Shown here: positions 4,747-12,531 of the stretch, piece by piece
Position numbering within the stretch: the first letter of the stretch is position 1
Layout of the letters: every line of letters starts with the position of its first letter
Origin: JALZAA01 sp035316005
GTDB taxonomy: Bacteria > Actinomycetota > Acidimicrobiia > IMCC26256 > JACDBD01
Assembly (NCBI GenBank): GCA_035316005.1
Contig: DATFXK010000224.1
Location: 1 to 13,076 of the forward strand
Direction: 5' to 3'
DNA length: 13,076 bases
Translations under genes and position numbers: made by a program
Notes under the pieces: model-generated
The model's input: only the letters and a program-made list of their open reading frames with translations
What the model was told of the DNA's origin: nothing
Database searches by the model: none

Positions 4747-6633
4747 ATGTCGATCGACGAGCCTCGCCCGTCGGGCTCGGAGCACACCCGCCTCACGCCC
4801 GCCCAGATCGAACGGCATGACTTCTCGCGCGCTCGCAAGGGCCTCGACGAGAAGGAGGTGCGCGCCTTCCTCCGGCGCCTCGCCGACGAGTTCGAGGCGA
4901 TGAACCGGAGGATCGCCGACCTCGAAGCCGAGGTGCGCCACCCGCCGCTGCCGTCACGCGACCAGCTTGTGAACCAGGTGGGGCACGAGGTGGCTCGCAC
5001 CCTGCGCTCGGCGGAGGATTCTGCGGAGAAGGTCGCCCAGCGCGCCCGGGAGACAGCGTCGGAGGTCGAGCGGGCGGCGCGCGAGGAGTCGGCGCGCATC
5101 CGCACCGAGCAGCTCGAGCAGGCGACGAAGGACGCGCGTGCGATCGTCGAGGCCGCGCGCGAACGAGGGCGGGAGATGGTCACCGAGGCGCGGGTATTCC
5201 GCGAGCGCGCCTTGACCGACCTGAACCGCCGGCGCGACACGCTGCGGGCGTACATCGACCAGCTGCGTGCCGATCGCGACCGCTTCGCCGAGGCGTACCG
5301 CGTCGTGCGCGACACGGTGTCGGACGCCAACGAGATGCTCACCCGCTTCGGTGCCGGCCGGCCGTTCCCGCCCGTCACCGCGGAAGCCGGCCCGCCGATC
5401 TCCTTTCCTTCCGACGCGAACGCGGACGAGGAGAAGCCAGTCGCGCGGGTCTTCGCGCCCGAGCAGCGGCCCCGCATCCGCCCGCCGCGTCAGACGCGCC
5501 CCGCGCGTGCGGAGCGCGACGCGCCATACAGGCCCCGGCCCGCGCCCGCGACGGGCATCGGTCTCGGCGAACTGCCCGGTCAACCCGAGCCCGCGCCGGA
5601 CGCCGCACCGGAGCCCGAGCCGGAGGTGTGGCCAGAAGTCGCGCCGGGAGCAGACGACGAGCCGGCGCCCGAGCCGGAGCCGGAACCGGCCGCAACTGCC
5701 GCCGAGCCCGCGCCCGACCCGGAGCCGGCGCCCGAACCGGAGCTGTCGTCCGATGCCGGCAGCGAGGTCGACGCCCTCTTCGAGCGCATCCGCGGGACGC
5801 GGGAGGAGACGATCGAGGAGCCCCGCATCGAGTTCGGCGACGCCGGCGGCCTCGGTGACGGCGGCGGCATCGACGACGGTGGCGGCGCCCGGCGGGCCCC
5901 GGACGCCGCCAAGGGACAGGTGCTCGTCGACACGACGCCCGAGCCGCGCCCGTCCTCCGACGGCGACCCCGAGCTGCTGGCTCGGCGTGACGAGCTCCTG
6001 GCGCCCATCGCGCACGAGCTCGTCCGGCAGAGCAAGCGCGTCCTGCAGAACGAGCAGAACGAGATCCTCGACGCGCTGCGGCGCGAGCGCCGCCGTCCCG
6101 ACGCCGAGAAGCTCCTGCCGCCGCTCCCGCGCCAGGTCGAGGCGTGGTCCGAGGTCCTGGCGCCGGCGATCACCGAGGCCTACGTCGCGGCGCGCACCGC
6201 GGCGGCGCCCGCGAGCGAGCCCGTGGACGGCGCTCCGCAGCACATGGTCACCGGGATGGTCGAGGTGCTCGTAACGCCATTGCGCGATCGGCTCCTCGCC
6301 GCCGTCGACGAGACGCTCGGCGACGACGCCAACCCCGATGTGATCGCCCACCGCATCGGGGCTCGCTATCGCGAATGGAAGGGAGAGGAGCTCGACAACC
6401 GGATCCGCGACCTCCTCGCCGCGGTCTACGCGCGCGGCATCTACGACGCCGCGCCCGAAGGTTCACGGCTGCGGTGGGTCCCGGCCGAGCAGGGTCAGTG
6501 CCCCGACGCCGACGACAACGCGCTCGAGCCGACGCGGCGAGGGGAGCGATTTCCCACCGGGCAGCAGTTCCCGCCCGCACACCCGGGATGCAGGTGTCTC
6601 CTCGCCGTCGTGCACGAACAGCGCGGCGAATGA
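4747..6633 (+). CDS. DivIVA-domain coiled-coil protein with a phage Mu-F-like C-terminal domain
   Basis: A 628-residue cytoplasmic protein in four parts. (1) A DivIVA-type N-terminal domain, residues about 14-65 ('RLTPAQIERHDFSRARKGLD', then 'EVRAFLRRLADEFEAM'), normally a membrane-curvature/pole-binding module. (2) A long charged coiled coil, about 75-200. (3) A disordered Pro/Glu/Ala-rich linker (about 205-335) and a Gly/Asp-rich stretch (363-380). (4) A helical C-terminal region, about 405-628. It ends with 'YARGIYDAA', a Trp (W577), Cys585, 'FPTGQQFPPAHPGCRCLL' and a short tail. That ending matches the Mu gpF / SPP1 gp7 'minor head protein' family: Trp, then Cys-rich loop, then PPxHPxCRC. 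Ordinary DivIVA/Wag31 proteins are about 150-400 residues and lack this. No frameshift or internal start is visible at the junction, and base composition is continuous, so it looks like a true fusion. The function of part 4 here is unknown. The DivIVA part suggests a scaffold role in polar growth or division. Confidence 0.85.
   Translation: MSIDEPRPSGSEHTRLTPAQIERHDFSRARKGLDEKEVRAFLRRLADEFEAMNRRIADLEAEVRHPPLPSRDQLVNQVGHEVARTLRSAEDSAEKVAQRARETASEVERAAREESARIRTEQLEQATKDARAIVEAARERGREMVTEARVFRERALTDLNRRRDTLRAYIDQLRADRDRFAEAYRVVRDTVSDANEMLTRFGAGRPFPPVTAEAGPPISFPSDANADEEKPVARVFAPEQRPRIRPPRQTRPARAERDAPYRPRPAPATGIGLGELPGQPEPAPDAAPEPEPEVWPEVAPGADDEPAPEPEPEPAATAAEPAPDPEPAPEPELSSDAGSEVDALFERIRGTREETIEEPRIEFGDAGGLGDGGGIDDGGGARRAPDAAKGQVLVDTTPEPRPSSDGDPELLARRDELLAPIAHELVRQSKRVLQNEQNEILDALRRERRRPDAEKLLPPLPRQVEAWSEVLAPAITEAYVAARTAAAPASEPVDGAPQHMVTGMVEVLVTPLRDRLLAAVDETLGDDANPDVIAHRIGARYREWKGEELDNRIRDLLAAVYARGIYDAAPEGSRLRWVPAEQGQCPDADDNALEPTRRGERFPTGQQFPPAHPGCRCLLAVVHEQRGE
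5584..5742 (+). repeat. Low-complexity Pro-Glu-Ala repeat coding region
   Basis: Irregular tandem Pro-Glu and Pro-Ala-Pro units (residues about 280-332 of the DivIVA-domain protein), encoded by recurring gagccg/ccggag codons. It probably forms a stiff disordered spacer between the coiled coil and the C-terminal domain. Such tracts often vary in length between strains. Confidence 0.6.
6475..6597 (+). other. Mu-F-like C-terminal signature (possible metal-binding motif)
   Basis: Residues 577-617 of the DivIVA-domain protein contain Trp577, Cys585, 'FPTGQQFPPAHPGCRC', His612, Cys615 and Cys617. In phage Mu-F-like proteins the corresponding pattern is W, CxxC, a Gly/Pro loop and PPxHPxCRC. Here the second Cys of the CxxC pair is absent (the sequence is C-P-D-A-D), leaving Cys, His, Cys, Cys as possible ligands. 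The family match is by eye, from the motif and the preceding helices. Confidence 0.65.
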
Positions 6634-6673
6634 ACGCCTGAGCGCGCGACCGGGAACCGTGGAACCCCGGCAG

Positions 6674-6679
6674 TAGGCT
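6674..6679 (+). promoter_or_regulatory. Candidate -10 element of the UPF0182 gene
   Basis: TAGGCT lies 9 bases before the ATG at 6689, in the 55-base gap after the DivIVA-domain gene. It shares the CAGTA context (CAGTAGGCT) with the moaE candidate (CAGTACGAT). No Shine-Dalgarno or good -35 is visible. Confidence 0.35.
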
Positions 6680-6688
6680 TCGCAGCCG

Positions 6689-9637
6689 ATGCGCGTGCCC
6701 ACAGCCCAACGTCGCCGGCGCGGCTTTCGCGTACGCGGGTGGATCATCGCAGCAGTCATCCTGCTCGTGATCCTCCTGTTCAGCCTGCGCGGGCTGGCGG
6801 GCTTCTACACCGACTTCCTCTGGTTCGACTCCGTCGGGCAGGGCGGCACCTGGCGCGAGCTGCTGTCGGCCAAGGTCGTGCCCGCGCTCGTCTTCACGGT
6901 CGTCTTCTTCGTCATGATGCTGACGAGCCTGCTGATCGCGGACCGGCTGGCGCCCAAGTACCGGTCGATGGGCCCCGAGGACGAGCTCGTCGAGCGGTAC
7001 CAGCAGTTCGTGACTCCCTACCAGGGGCGCATCCGCGTCGGCGTCTCCCTGTTCTTCGCCCTGATCGCGGGCGTGGGGGTCTCCTCGCAGTGGCAGGAGT
7101 GGGTGCTGTTCACCCACCGGGTCGACTTCGGCGTGAAGGATCCGCAGTTCGACAAGGACATCGGCTTCTACGTCTTCCAGCTGCCGTTCCTGCGGTTCAT
7201 CGCCAACTGGCTCTTCGCCGGCCTCGTGATCGTGCTGCTCGTGACGGCCGTCGCGCACTACCTGAACGGCGGCATCCGGTTCCAGAGCCCCTTCCAGCGC
7301 GTGACGCCCCAGGTGAAGGCGCACCTGTCGGTGATCCTCGCCGTCATGGCGCTCGTCAAGACGGCGCAGTACTACCTGGATCGTTTCACCCTCGACTTCT
7401 CGGAGCGAGGCGTCGTCACGGGCGCGAGCTACACGGACGTGAAGGCGCAGCTGCCCGCGCTGAACCTGCTGATCTTCATCTCGATCGTGGCCGCCGGGCT
7501 GTTCATCTGGAACATCTGGCGCCGCGGTTGGGTCCTGCCGATCATCGCGGTCGGACTGTGGGGGTTCGTGTCGATCGTGATCGGCACGATCTACCCGGCC
7601 GGCGTCCAGAAGTTCCGCGTCGAGCCGAACGAGTTCCAGAACGAGCAGCGGTACATCGAGCGCAACATCGCCGCGACACGATCCGCGTTCAACCTTCAGG
7701 GTGTCGACAACAAGCCGTTCGACTATCAGTCGAACCTCGACGCCAATACTGTCAGTCAGAACGTCGCGTCCATCGCCAACGCGCGGCTCTGGGACCCGGC
7801 GGTGATCCAGTCGACGTACCAGTCGCTGCAAGGCCTGCAGACCTTCTACAAGATCGACGACGTCGACGTCGACCGGTACCCGGTCGTGGATCAGACGCGT
7901 CAGGTCGTGGTCTCGGCGCGCGAGATCAACCAGGGCGAGCTCCCGAGCCAGTCCTGGGTCAACCAGCACCTCGTCTACACGCACGGCTACGGCATCGTGT
8001 CGTCGCCGACGAACACGTCGGCCGAGGACGGCAATCCCAATTTCCTGTTGAGCGGCATCCCTGTCGCCAAGGACGCCCCGATCACGCTCAACCAGCCGGA
8101 CGTGTATTTCGGCGAGGGCCAGCCCGGGTACGCGCTCGTGGACGCCAAGCAGCGCGAGTTCGACTACTCACGGCCCGGTCGCGCGGACGCCACCTCCCGC
8201 TACCAGGGCAAGGACGGCGTCCGGATCGACAACCCGATCCGCCGACTCGCCTTCGCGTTGCGGTTCGGTGACATCAACCCGCTCATCTCGGGGCAGGTGA
8301 GCGGGAACACGAAGGTCCTCTACGTCCGCGACATCAAGGACCGCGTCAAGAAGCTTGCGCCGTTCCTGGATTTCGACGCCGACCCGTACCCGGTCGTCAC
8401 CGGTGGTCGCGTCGTCTGGGTTCTCGACGCGTACACGACCACCAGTCGCTACCCGTACTCAGAGAAGGTGTCGGGGCCGAGCGACACCGGGCTCAACCAC
8501 AGCTTCAACTACGTCCGCAACTCCGTGAAGGCGACCGTCGACGCGTACGACGGGACGGTCAAGTTCTACGTCATCGACAGCAAGGACCCGTTGATCCGGT
8601 CGTACCGGAAGGCGTTCCCCGACCTGTTCACGGACTTCAACAAGATGCCGCAGGACCTGAAGCAACACCTTCGGTACCCCGAGGACCTGTTCCGGGTCCA
8701 GTCCGACGTGTACGCGCGCTACCACGTCACCGAGAGCCGGCGCTTCTACCAGGGCAGCGCCAAGTGGCTCCTGTCGCCCGATCCCGGCTCGGGTCAGCTC
8801 ACCGCCGCCCAGCTCCAGACCGCGGCCGCGCAGGCGCCGAGCGACCAGCGGAAGGGAGCGACCTCGACCGGAAATCGCATGCGACCCTACTACCTGTACA
8901 TCAACCCGCCCGGCGAGCAGAACCCGAGCTTCATCATCCTGCAGCCGTTCGTGCCGGTCTCGGCCGGGAACAAGCAGACGCGGCTCGTGTCGTTCATGAT
9001 CGCGAGCTCCGACCCGGGCAATTACGGGAAGATGACCGCGTTCGAGATGCCGCAGGGCGAGTCCGTGCTCGGACCGGTGCAGATCGACAACCGCATCAAG
9101 AGCACGCCCGACGTCTCCCGCCAGCTCACCCTTCTCAACCAGCAGGGCTCCACCGTGATCCAGGGGAGCCTGCAGCTGATCCCGGTGGGGAACTCCATCC
9201 TCTACATCCGTCCCTTCTACGTGCAGGCCGCCGGGGCCTCGAGCTACCCGCAGTTCCGGTTCGTCGTCGTGGCGGAGGCCGGGCAGGACCCGGTCCTCGC
9301 CTCCACCGTCGACGAGGGGCTGAGGATCCTGTTCGGTCAGGCGCCGCCCCCGGCGCTCCCCGGCGGTCAGGCGCCCACGACGCCGGCCCCGGCGGGCGGC
9401 AACGTGCAGGACCTCCTGAACCAGGCCGCCGACACGTACGGCCGGGCCCAGGCTGCGTTGCGCAACGGCGACCTGGGTACGTACCAGCAGTTGATCAACC
9501 AGGTCGGCGATCTCATCAACCAGGCCCGGCAGGCCTCCGGTGGGAGCGGAGGCGGAGGTGGCGCGTCGACCACGACCACGACCCCCGCTCGCCAGACCGC
9601 CGCCACCGGCGCCGCCACTGCCGCCAAGGAGCCCTGA
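6689..9637 (+). CDS. UPF0182 family seven-helix membrane protein
   Basis: A 982-residue protein matching the UPF0182 (COG1615) family of actinobacteria, cyanobacteria and some Firmicutes, at its usual length of about 900-1000. Seven membrane helices are visible at about 17-37, 63-84, 114-134, 170-191, 210-230, 254-276 and 281-303. They are followed by a large, probably extracytoplasmic domain (about 305-900) with family-typical stretches such as 'VEPNEFQNEQRYIERNI' and 'RPYYLYINPPGEQNPSFIIL'. The last 80 residues hold a conserved-looking helical hairpin ('DLLNQAADTYGRAQAALRNG'), then a Gly/Ser/Thr-rich tail that is probably disordered. The molecular function of the family is not established. 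The ATG at 6689 precedes an Arg-rich cytoplasmic start. It is followed by the suf promoter region, so it is likely its own transcription unit. Confidence 0.93.
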   Translation: MRVPTAQRRRRGFRVRGWIIAAVILLVILLFSLRGLAGFYTDFLWFDSVGQGGTWRELLSAKVVPALVFTVVFFVMMLTSLLIADRLAPKYRSMGPEDELVERYQQFVTPYQGRIRVGVSLFFALIAGVGVSSQWQEWVLFTHRVDFGVKDPQFDKDIGFYVFQLPFLRFIANWLFAGLVIVLLVTAVAHYLNGGIRFQSPFQRVTPQVKAHLSVILAVMALVKTAQYYLDRFTLDFSERGVVTGASYTDVKAQLPALNLLIFISIVAAGLFIWNIWRRGWVLPIIAVGLWGFVSIVIGTIYPAGVQKFRVEPNEFQNEQRYIERNIAATRSAFNLQGVDNKPFDYQSNLDANTVSQNVASIANARLWDPAVIQSTYQSLQGLQTFYKIDDVDVDRYPVVDQTRQVVVSAREINQGELPSQSWVNQHLVYTHGYGIVSSPTNTSAEDGNPNFLLSGIPVAKDAPITLNQPDVYFGEGQPGYALVDAKQREFDYSRPGRADATSRYQGKDGVRIDNPIRRLAFALRFGDINPLISGQVSGNTKVLYVRDIKDRVKKLAPFLDFDADPYPVVTGGRVVWVLDAYTTTSRYPYSEKVSGPSDTGLNHSFNYVRNSVKATVDAYDGTVKFYVIDSKDPLIRSYRKAFPDLFTDFNKMPQDLKQHLRYPEDLFRVQSDVYARYHVTESRRFYQGSAKWLLSPDPGSGQLTAAQLQTAAAQAPSDQRKGATSTGNRMRPYYLYINPPGEQNPSFIILQPFVPVSAGNKQTRLVSFMIASSDPGNYGKMTAFEMPQGESVLGPVQIDNRIKSTPDVSRQLTLLNQQGSTVIQGSLQLIPVGNSILYIRPFYVQAAGASSYPQFRFVVVAEAGQDPVLASTVDEGLRILFGQAPPPALPGGQAPTTPAPAGGNVQDLLNQAADTYGRAQAALRNGDLGTYQQLINQVGDLINQARQASGGSGGGGGASTTTTTPARQTAATGAATAAKEP

Positions 9638-9639
9638 CT

Positions 9640-9665
9640 CCGGCCGGGCCCTCAGCCGGGGCCGG
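9640..9665 (+). terminator. Possible GC-rich hairpin after the UPF0182 gene
   Basis: CCGGCC (9640-9645) can pair with GGCCGG (9660-9665) around a 14-base loop, beginning 3 bases after the UPF0182 stop codon. There is no T-run after it, so it could be a Rho-type or non-canonical terminator, or chance in GC-rich DNA. Confidence 0.25.
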
Positions 9666-9681
9666 GCGGGGAGAGATCGCA

Positions 9682-9752
9682 CCGGGATTCGCCGGGGGAA
9701 TTGTCCGGGCCGCTCCGGGATTGTTACTATCTACGTAGTGAAAATCCCCCGG
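9682..9752. repeat. Cluster of CCGGG(GG)(A)ATT motifs around the suf promoter
   Basis: CCGGGATT occurs at 9682-9689 and again, exactly 33 bases on, at 9715-9722. A longer variant, CCGGGGGAATT, lies at 9692-9702, and an inverted variant, AATCCCCCGG, at 9743-9752. The last two form an imperfect inverted repeat flanking the predicted -35 and -10. The three-helical-turn spacing of the direct copies and their position suggest operator sites for an unknown regulator. This is inferred from sequence layout only. Confidence 0.35.
9701..9730 (+). promoter_or_regulatory. Predicted housekeeping-type promoter of the suf operon
   Basis: TTGTCC (9701-9706) and TACTAT (9725-9730), 18 bases apart, match the -35 and -10 consensus at four of six positions each; the key T, A, A and T of the -10 are kept. 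Transcription would start near 9737, giving a leader of about 80 bases before sufB. The perfect 8-base palindrome CTACGTAG (9731-9738) sits at the predicted start point and could be an operator. No regulator gene (SufR or Rrf2 type) lies next to it in this window. Confidence 0.5.
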
Positions 9753-9801
9753 ATCCCTTGTCGCCGGGGCATTCCGACTCCTGAGACCGCCACCCGGTAG
9801 C

Positions 9802-9806
9802 GGAGG
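9802..9806 (+). promoter_or_regulatory. Shine-Dalgarno of sufB
   Basis: GGAGG lies 9 bases before the ATG at 9816 and fixes the start. It contrasts with the genes upstream, most of which lack a Shine-Dalgarno. Confidence 0.65.
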
Positions 9807-9815
9807 CGAGGGCGC

Positions 9816-11225
9816 ATGGCAGTGAGTGGCATCGATCTCGGCAAGTACAAGCTCGGCTGGTCCGACAGCACGGACGACTACGCCTTCATCCCGAAGAAGG
9901 GCCTCAACGAGGAGATCGTCCGCGAGATCTCCGGCCAGAAGAACGAGCCCGACTGGATGCGCGACTTCCGGCTCAAGGCGCTGAAGCGGTTCGAGCGCAA
10001 GCCGATGCTCGAGTGGTTCGCCAAGAACATGCCGACCATCGACTTCGACGACATCTACTACTACCTGAAGCCGACCGACAAGGGAGAGGTCGCCGACAGC
10101 TGGGACATGCTCCCCGAGTCGATGAAGGCGACGTACGAGAAGCTCGGCATCCCCGAGGCCGAGCGCAAGTACCTCGCCGGTGTCACCGCTCAGTTCGAGA
10201 GCGAGACGGTGTACCACAAGAACCGGGAGGAGCTCGCCAAGCAGGGCGTGCTGTTCACCGACATGGACACCGCGGTGCGCGAGTACCCGGAGATCGTGCG
10301 CGAGCACTTCGCCACGGTCATCCCGCCGGGCGACAACAAGTTCGCCGCACTCAACTCGACGGTGTGGTCGGGCGGGTCGTTCATCTACGTGCCGCCGGGT
10401 GTGCACGTCGAGATGCCGCTGCAGGCGTACTTCCGCATCAACGCCGAGAACGCGGGGCAGTTCGAGCGGACGCTGATCATCGCCGACGAGGGCGCCTCGG
10501 TGCACTACGTCGAGGGCTGTTCGGCGCCGATCTACACGAGCGACTCGCTGCACTCGGCCGTCGTCGAGCTGATCGCCAAGCCCGGCGCCCGCATCCGGTA
10601 CACCACGATCCAGAACTGGTCGCCGAACGTCTACAACCTGGTCACGAAGCGGGCCAAGGCGGAGCGCGAGGCGACCGTCGAGTGGATCGACGGCAACATC
10701 GGCTCCAAGCTCACGATGAAGTACCCGTCGGTCGTCATGGTCGGCCCGAAGGCGCACGGTGAGGTGCTGTCTGTCGCGTATGCCGGCGAGGGCATGCACC
10801 AGGATGCCGGCGCCAAGATGACGCACGTCGCCCCCGACACCACGTCGATCATCGAGTCGAAGTCGATCTCCAAGGACGGCGGTCGGACGACCTACCGCGG
10901 GCTCGTGAAGGTCGAAGAGGGCGCGCACAACGTGAAGAGCCACGTGCGCTGCGACGCCCTGATCCTCGACGAGGACAGCCGCTCCGACACCTACCCGTAC
11001 ATGGAGATCGAGGAGAAGGACGCCCGCATCGGCCACGAGGCGACCGTCTCGAAGGTCGGCGAGGACCAGATCTTCTACCTGATGAGTCGCGGGCTGAGCG
11101 AGCAGCAGGCAACGGCCATGATCGTGAACGGCTTCATCGAGCCGATCACGAAGACGCTGCCGATGGAGTACGCCGTCGAGCTCAGCCGCCTCATCGAGCT
11201 GAATATGGAAGGGGCGGTCGGCTGA
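9816..11225 (+). CDS. sufB: Fe-S cluster assembly scaffold SufB
   Basis: A 469-residue SufB, the usual length. In the cytoplasm it forms the SufBC2D complex, on which Fe-S clusters are built from sulfur delivered by SufS with SufE or SufU. The sequence is highly conserved throughout: 'NSTVWSGGSFIYVPPGVHVE' at 180-199, 'VEGCSAPIY' at 232-240 and 'TTIQNWSPNVYNLVTKRA' at 263-280. Cys379 in 'HVRCDALI' and Glu408 in 'RIGHEATVSKV' correspond to the E. coli residues Cys405 and Glu434, which are essential for cluster formation; His407 is next to the latter. The start is fixed by a GGAGG. It is the first gene of the suf operon, with sufD 7 bases downstream, and follows a clear promoter. Nothing appears truncated or altered. 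Confidence 0.97.
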   Translation: MAVSGIDLGKYKLGWSDSTDDYAFIPKKGLNEEIVREISGQKNEPDWMRDFRLKALKRFERKPMLEWFAKNMPTIDFDDIYYYLKPTDKGEVADSWDMLPESMKATYEKLGIPEAERKYLAGVTAQFESETVYHKNREELAKQGVLFTDMDTAVREYPEIVREHFATVIPPGDNKFAALNSTVWSGGSFIYVPPGVHVEMPLQAYFRINAENAGQFERTLIIADEGASVHYVEGCSAPIYTSDSLHSAVVELIAKPGARIRYTTIQNWSPNVYNLVTKRAKAEREATVEWIDGNIGSKLTMKYPSVVMVGPKAHGEVLSVAYAGEGMHQDAGAKMTHVAPDTTSIIESKSISKDGGRTTYRGLVKVEEGAHNVKSHVRCDALILDEDSRSDTYPYMEIEEKDARIGHEATVSKVGEDQIFYLMSRGLSEQQATAMIVNGFIEPITKTLPMEYAVELSRLIELNMEGAVG

Positions 11226-11232
11226 CCGCTCC

Positions 11233-12531
11233 ATGACCGCGTTCACGTCCGAAGCCGCACGCGCGCTCGGCGGGCCGGACTGGCTCACCGAGCGTCGTCG
11301 TGCTGCGGCCGAACAGCTCGACGGGATCAGCTGGCCCACACCGGCGGAGGAGATCTGGCGCTACAGCCGCATCGACGAGCTGGACCTCGACCGCTTCCGT
11401 CCCCCGTCGCGCGACGAGCTCGGCGAGCCCGGACCGGAGCCCGCGCCGGGTGGCGGGCCGGTGGCGGCCGAAGCGGGCGAGCGCGCCGGCCTCGTCGTCG
11501 TGCGCAACGGCCGGGTCGTCCACCACGAGCTCGACGACACGCTCGTCGCCAAGGGGGTCGTCGTCTGCGGTCTCGCGACGTGCGACCAAGCGGACGTCGC
11601 CGAGGTGTTGGGGTCGTGCTCGCAGGCCTCGCCCGACGCGTTCACGGTCCTGCACGACGCCTTCCTCGCCGGCGGTGCGTTCGTCAAGGTCCCGGCCGGC
11701 GTGGTGGTCGACAAGCCGATCATCGTCCTGCACTGGTCGGAGGGCGAGGGGCTGGTCACCTTCCCGCACACGCTCGTCGTCGCCGACGAGAGCTCGGAGA
11801 TCACGATCGTCGATCGCTTCGGCTCCCCCGAGATCGGCGGGCCGGGGCACCTCGTCGACACGATCGTGGAGCTCGTCGTCGGCGACAATGCCCGCGTCCG
11901 GTACCTGTCCGTGCAGGAGCACGGGCCGAAGACCTGGCAGGTGGCGTTGCAGCGCGCGCACGTCGGTCGCGACGCGTCGCTGCACTCGTCGGCGGTTGCC
12001 CTCGGGGGCGAGTACGCCCGGCTCCGGAGCGAGTCGCTGCTCGCCGGGGACCATGGCGAGAGCGACCTCATGGCCGTCTACTTCGGCGACCACGACCAGA
12101 TGCTCGACTTCCGCACGCTGCAGGACCACGACGCGCCGAGCACCCGCAGCGACCTGCTGTTCAAGGGCGCGGTCGAGGACGAGGCCCACTCGGTGTACTC
12201 GGGCCTGATCCGGCTGCGACCGGAGGCGCGCAAGGCCGTCGCCAACCAGACGAACCGCAACCTCGTGCTGACCGAGGGGGCGGGCGCGGAGTCGATCCCG
12301 AACCTCGAGATCGAGGCGAACGACGTGAAGTGCTCGCACGCCAGCGCCGTCGGCCCCATCGACGAGGACCAGCTCTACTACCTCGAGAGCCGAGGCGTGC
12401 GGCCGGAGGACGCCGAGCGGCTGATCGTCCTCGGCTTCTTCGACGACGTCTTCGACCGGCTGCCCGTCCCGACGCTGGTGCAGGCGCTCCGCCGCAGCGT
12501 CGTCGAGAAGGTGGAGCACCGCCGTGGCTGA
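11233..12531 (+). CDS. sufD: Fe-S cluster assembly protein SufD
   Basis: A 432-residue SufD, the SufB paralogue of the SufBC2D scaffold. The N-terminal helical part carries the family's 'EEIWRYSRIDELDLDRF' motif (40-56). The beta-helix core follows, then 'VYSGLIRLRPEARKA' and the C-terminal 'KCSHASAVGPIDEDQLYYLE' (366-385). His369 in that motif corresponds to E. coli SufD His360, which takes part in cluster formation with SufB. Residues about 58-85 are a Pro/Gly/Glu-rich insertion that looks flexible. The ATG at 11233 lies 7 bases after the sufB stop. The nearest purine-rich stretch (GGAAGGGG, 11207-11214) is 18 bases away, so translation is probably coupled to sufB. It overlaps the next gene by 8 bases. 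Confidence 0.95.
   Translation: MTAFTSEAARALGGPDWLTERRRAAAEQLDGISWPTPAEEIWRYSRIDELDLDRFRPPSRDELGEPGPEPAPGGGPVAAEAGERAGLVVVRNGRVVHHELDDTLVAKGVVVCGLATCDQADVAEVLGSCSQASPDAFTVLHDAFLAGGAFVKVPAGVVVDKPIIVLHWSEGEGLVTFPHTLVVADESSEITIVDRFGSPEIGGPGHLVDTIVELVVGDNARVRYLSVQEHGPKTWQVALQRAHVGRDASLHSSAVALGGEYARLRSESLLAGDHGESDLMAVYFGDHDQMLDFRTLQDHDAPSTRSDLLFKGAVEDEAHSVYSGLIRLRPEARKAVANQTNRNLVLTEGAGAESIPNLEIEANDVKCSHASAVGPIDEDQLYYLESRGVRPEDAERLIVLGFFDDVFDRLPVPTLVQALRRSVVEKVEHRRG

Noticed and set aside
5584..6633. Prophage remnant or secreted Mu-F-type toxin gene separate from the DivIVA-domain gene
   Set aside because: No other phage gene, integrase, attachment site, immunity gene or composition change is visible, and the frame is continuous with the DivIVA part, so a fusion is the simpler reading.
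6248..7984. Long open frame antisense to the DivIVA-domain and UPF0182 genes (about 580 codons)
   Set aside because: It spans the junction of two real genes on the opposite strand, and its His/Asp/Arg-rich translation has no recognisable domain. It is a GC-bias shadow.
9516..11339. Long open frame antisense to the UPF0182 end, the suf promoter and sufB (about 600 codons)
   Set aside because: It covers the conserved sufB gene and its promoter in antisense, with no recognisable domain and composition typical of a mirror frame.
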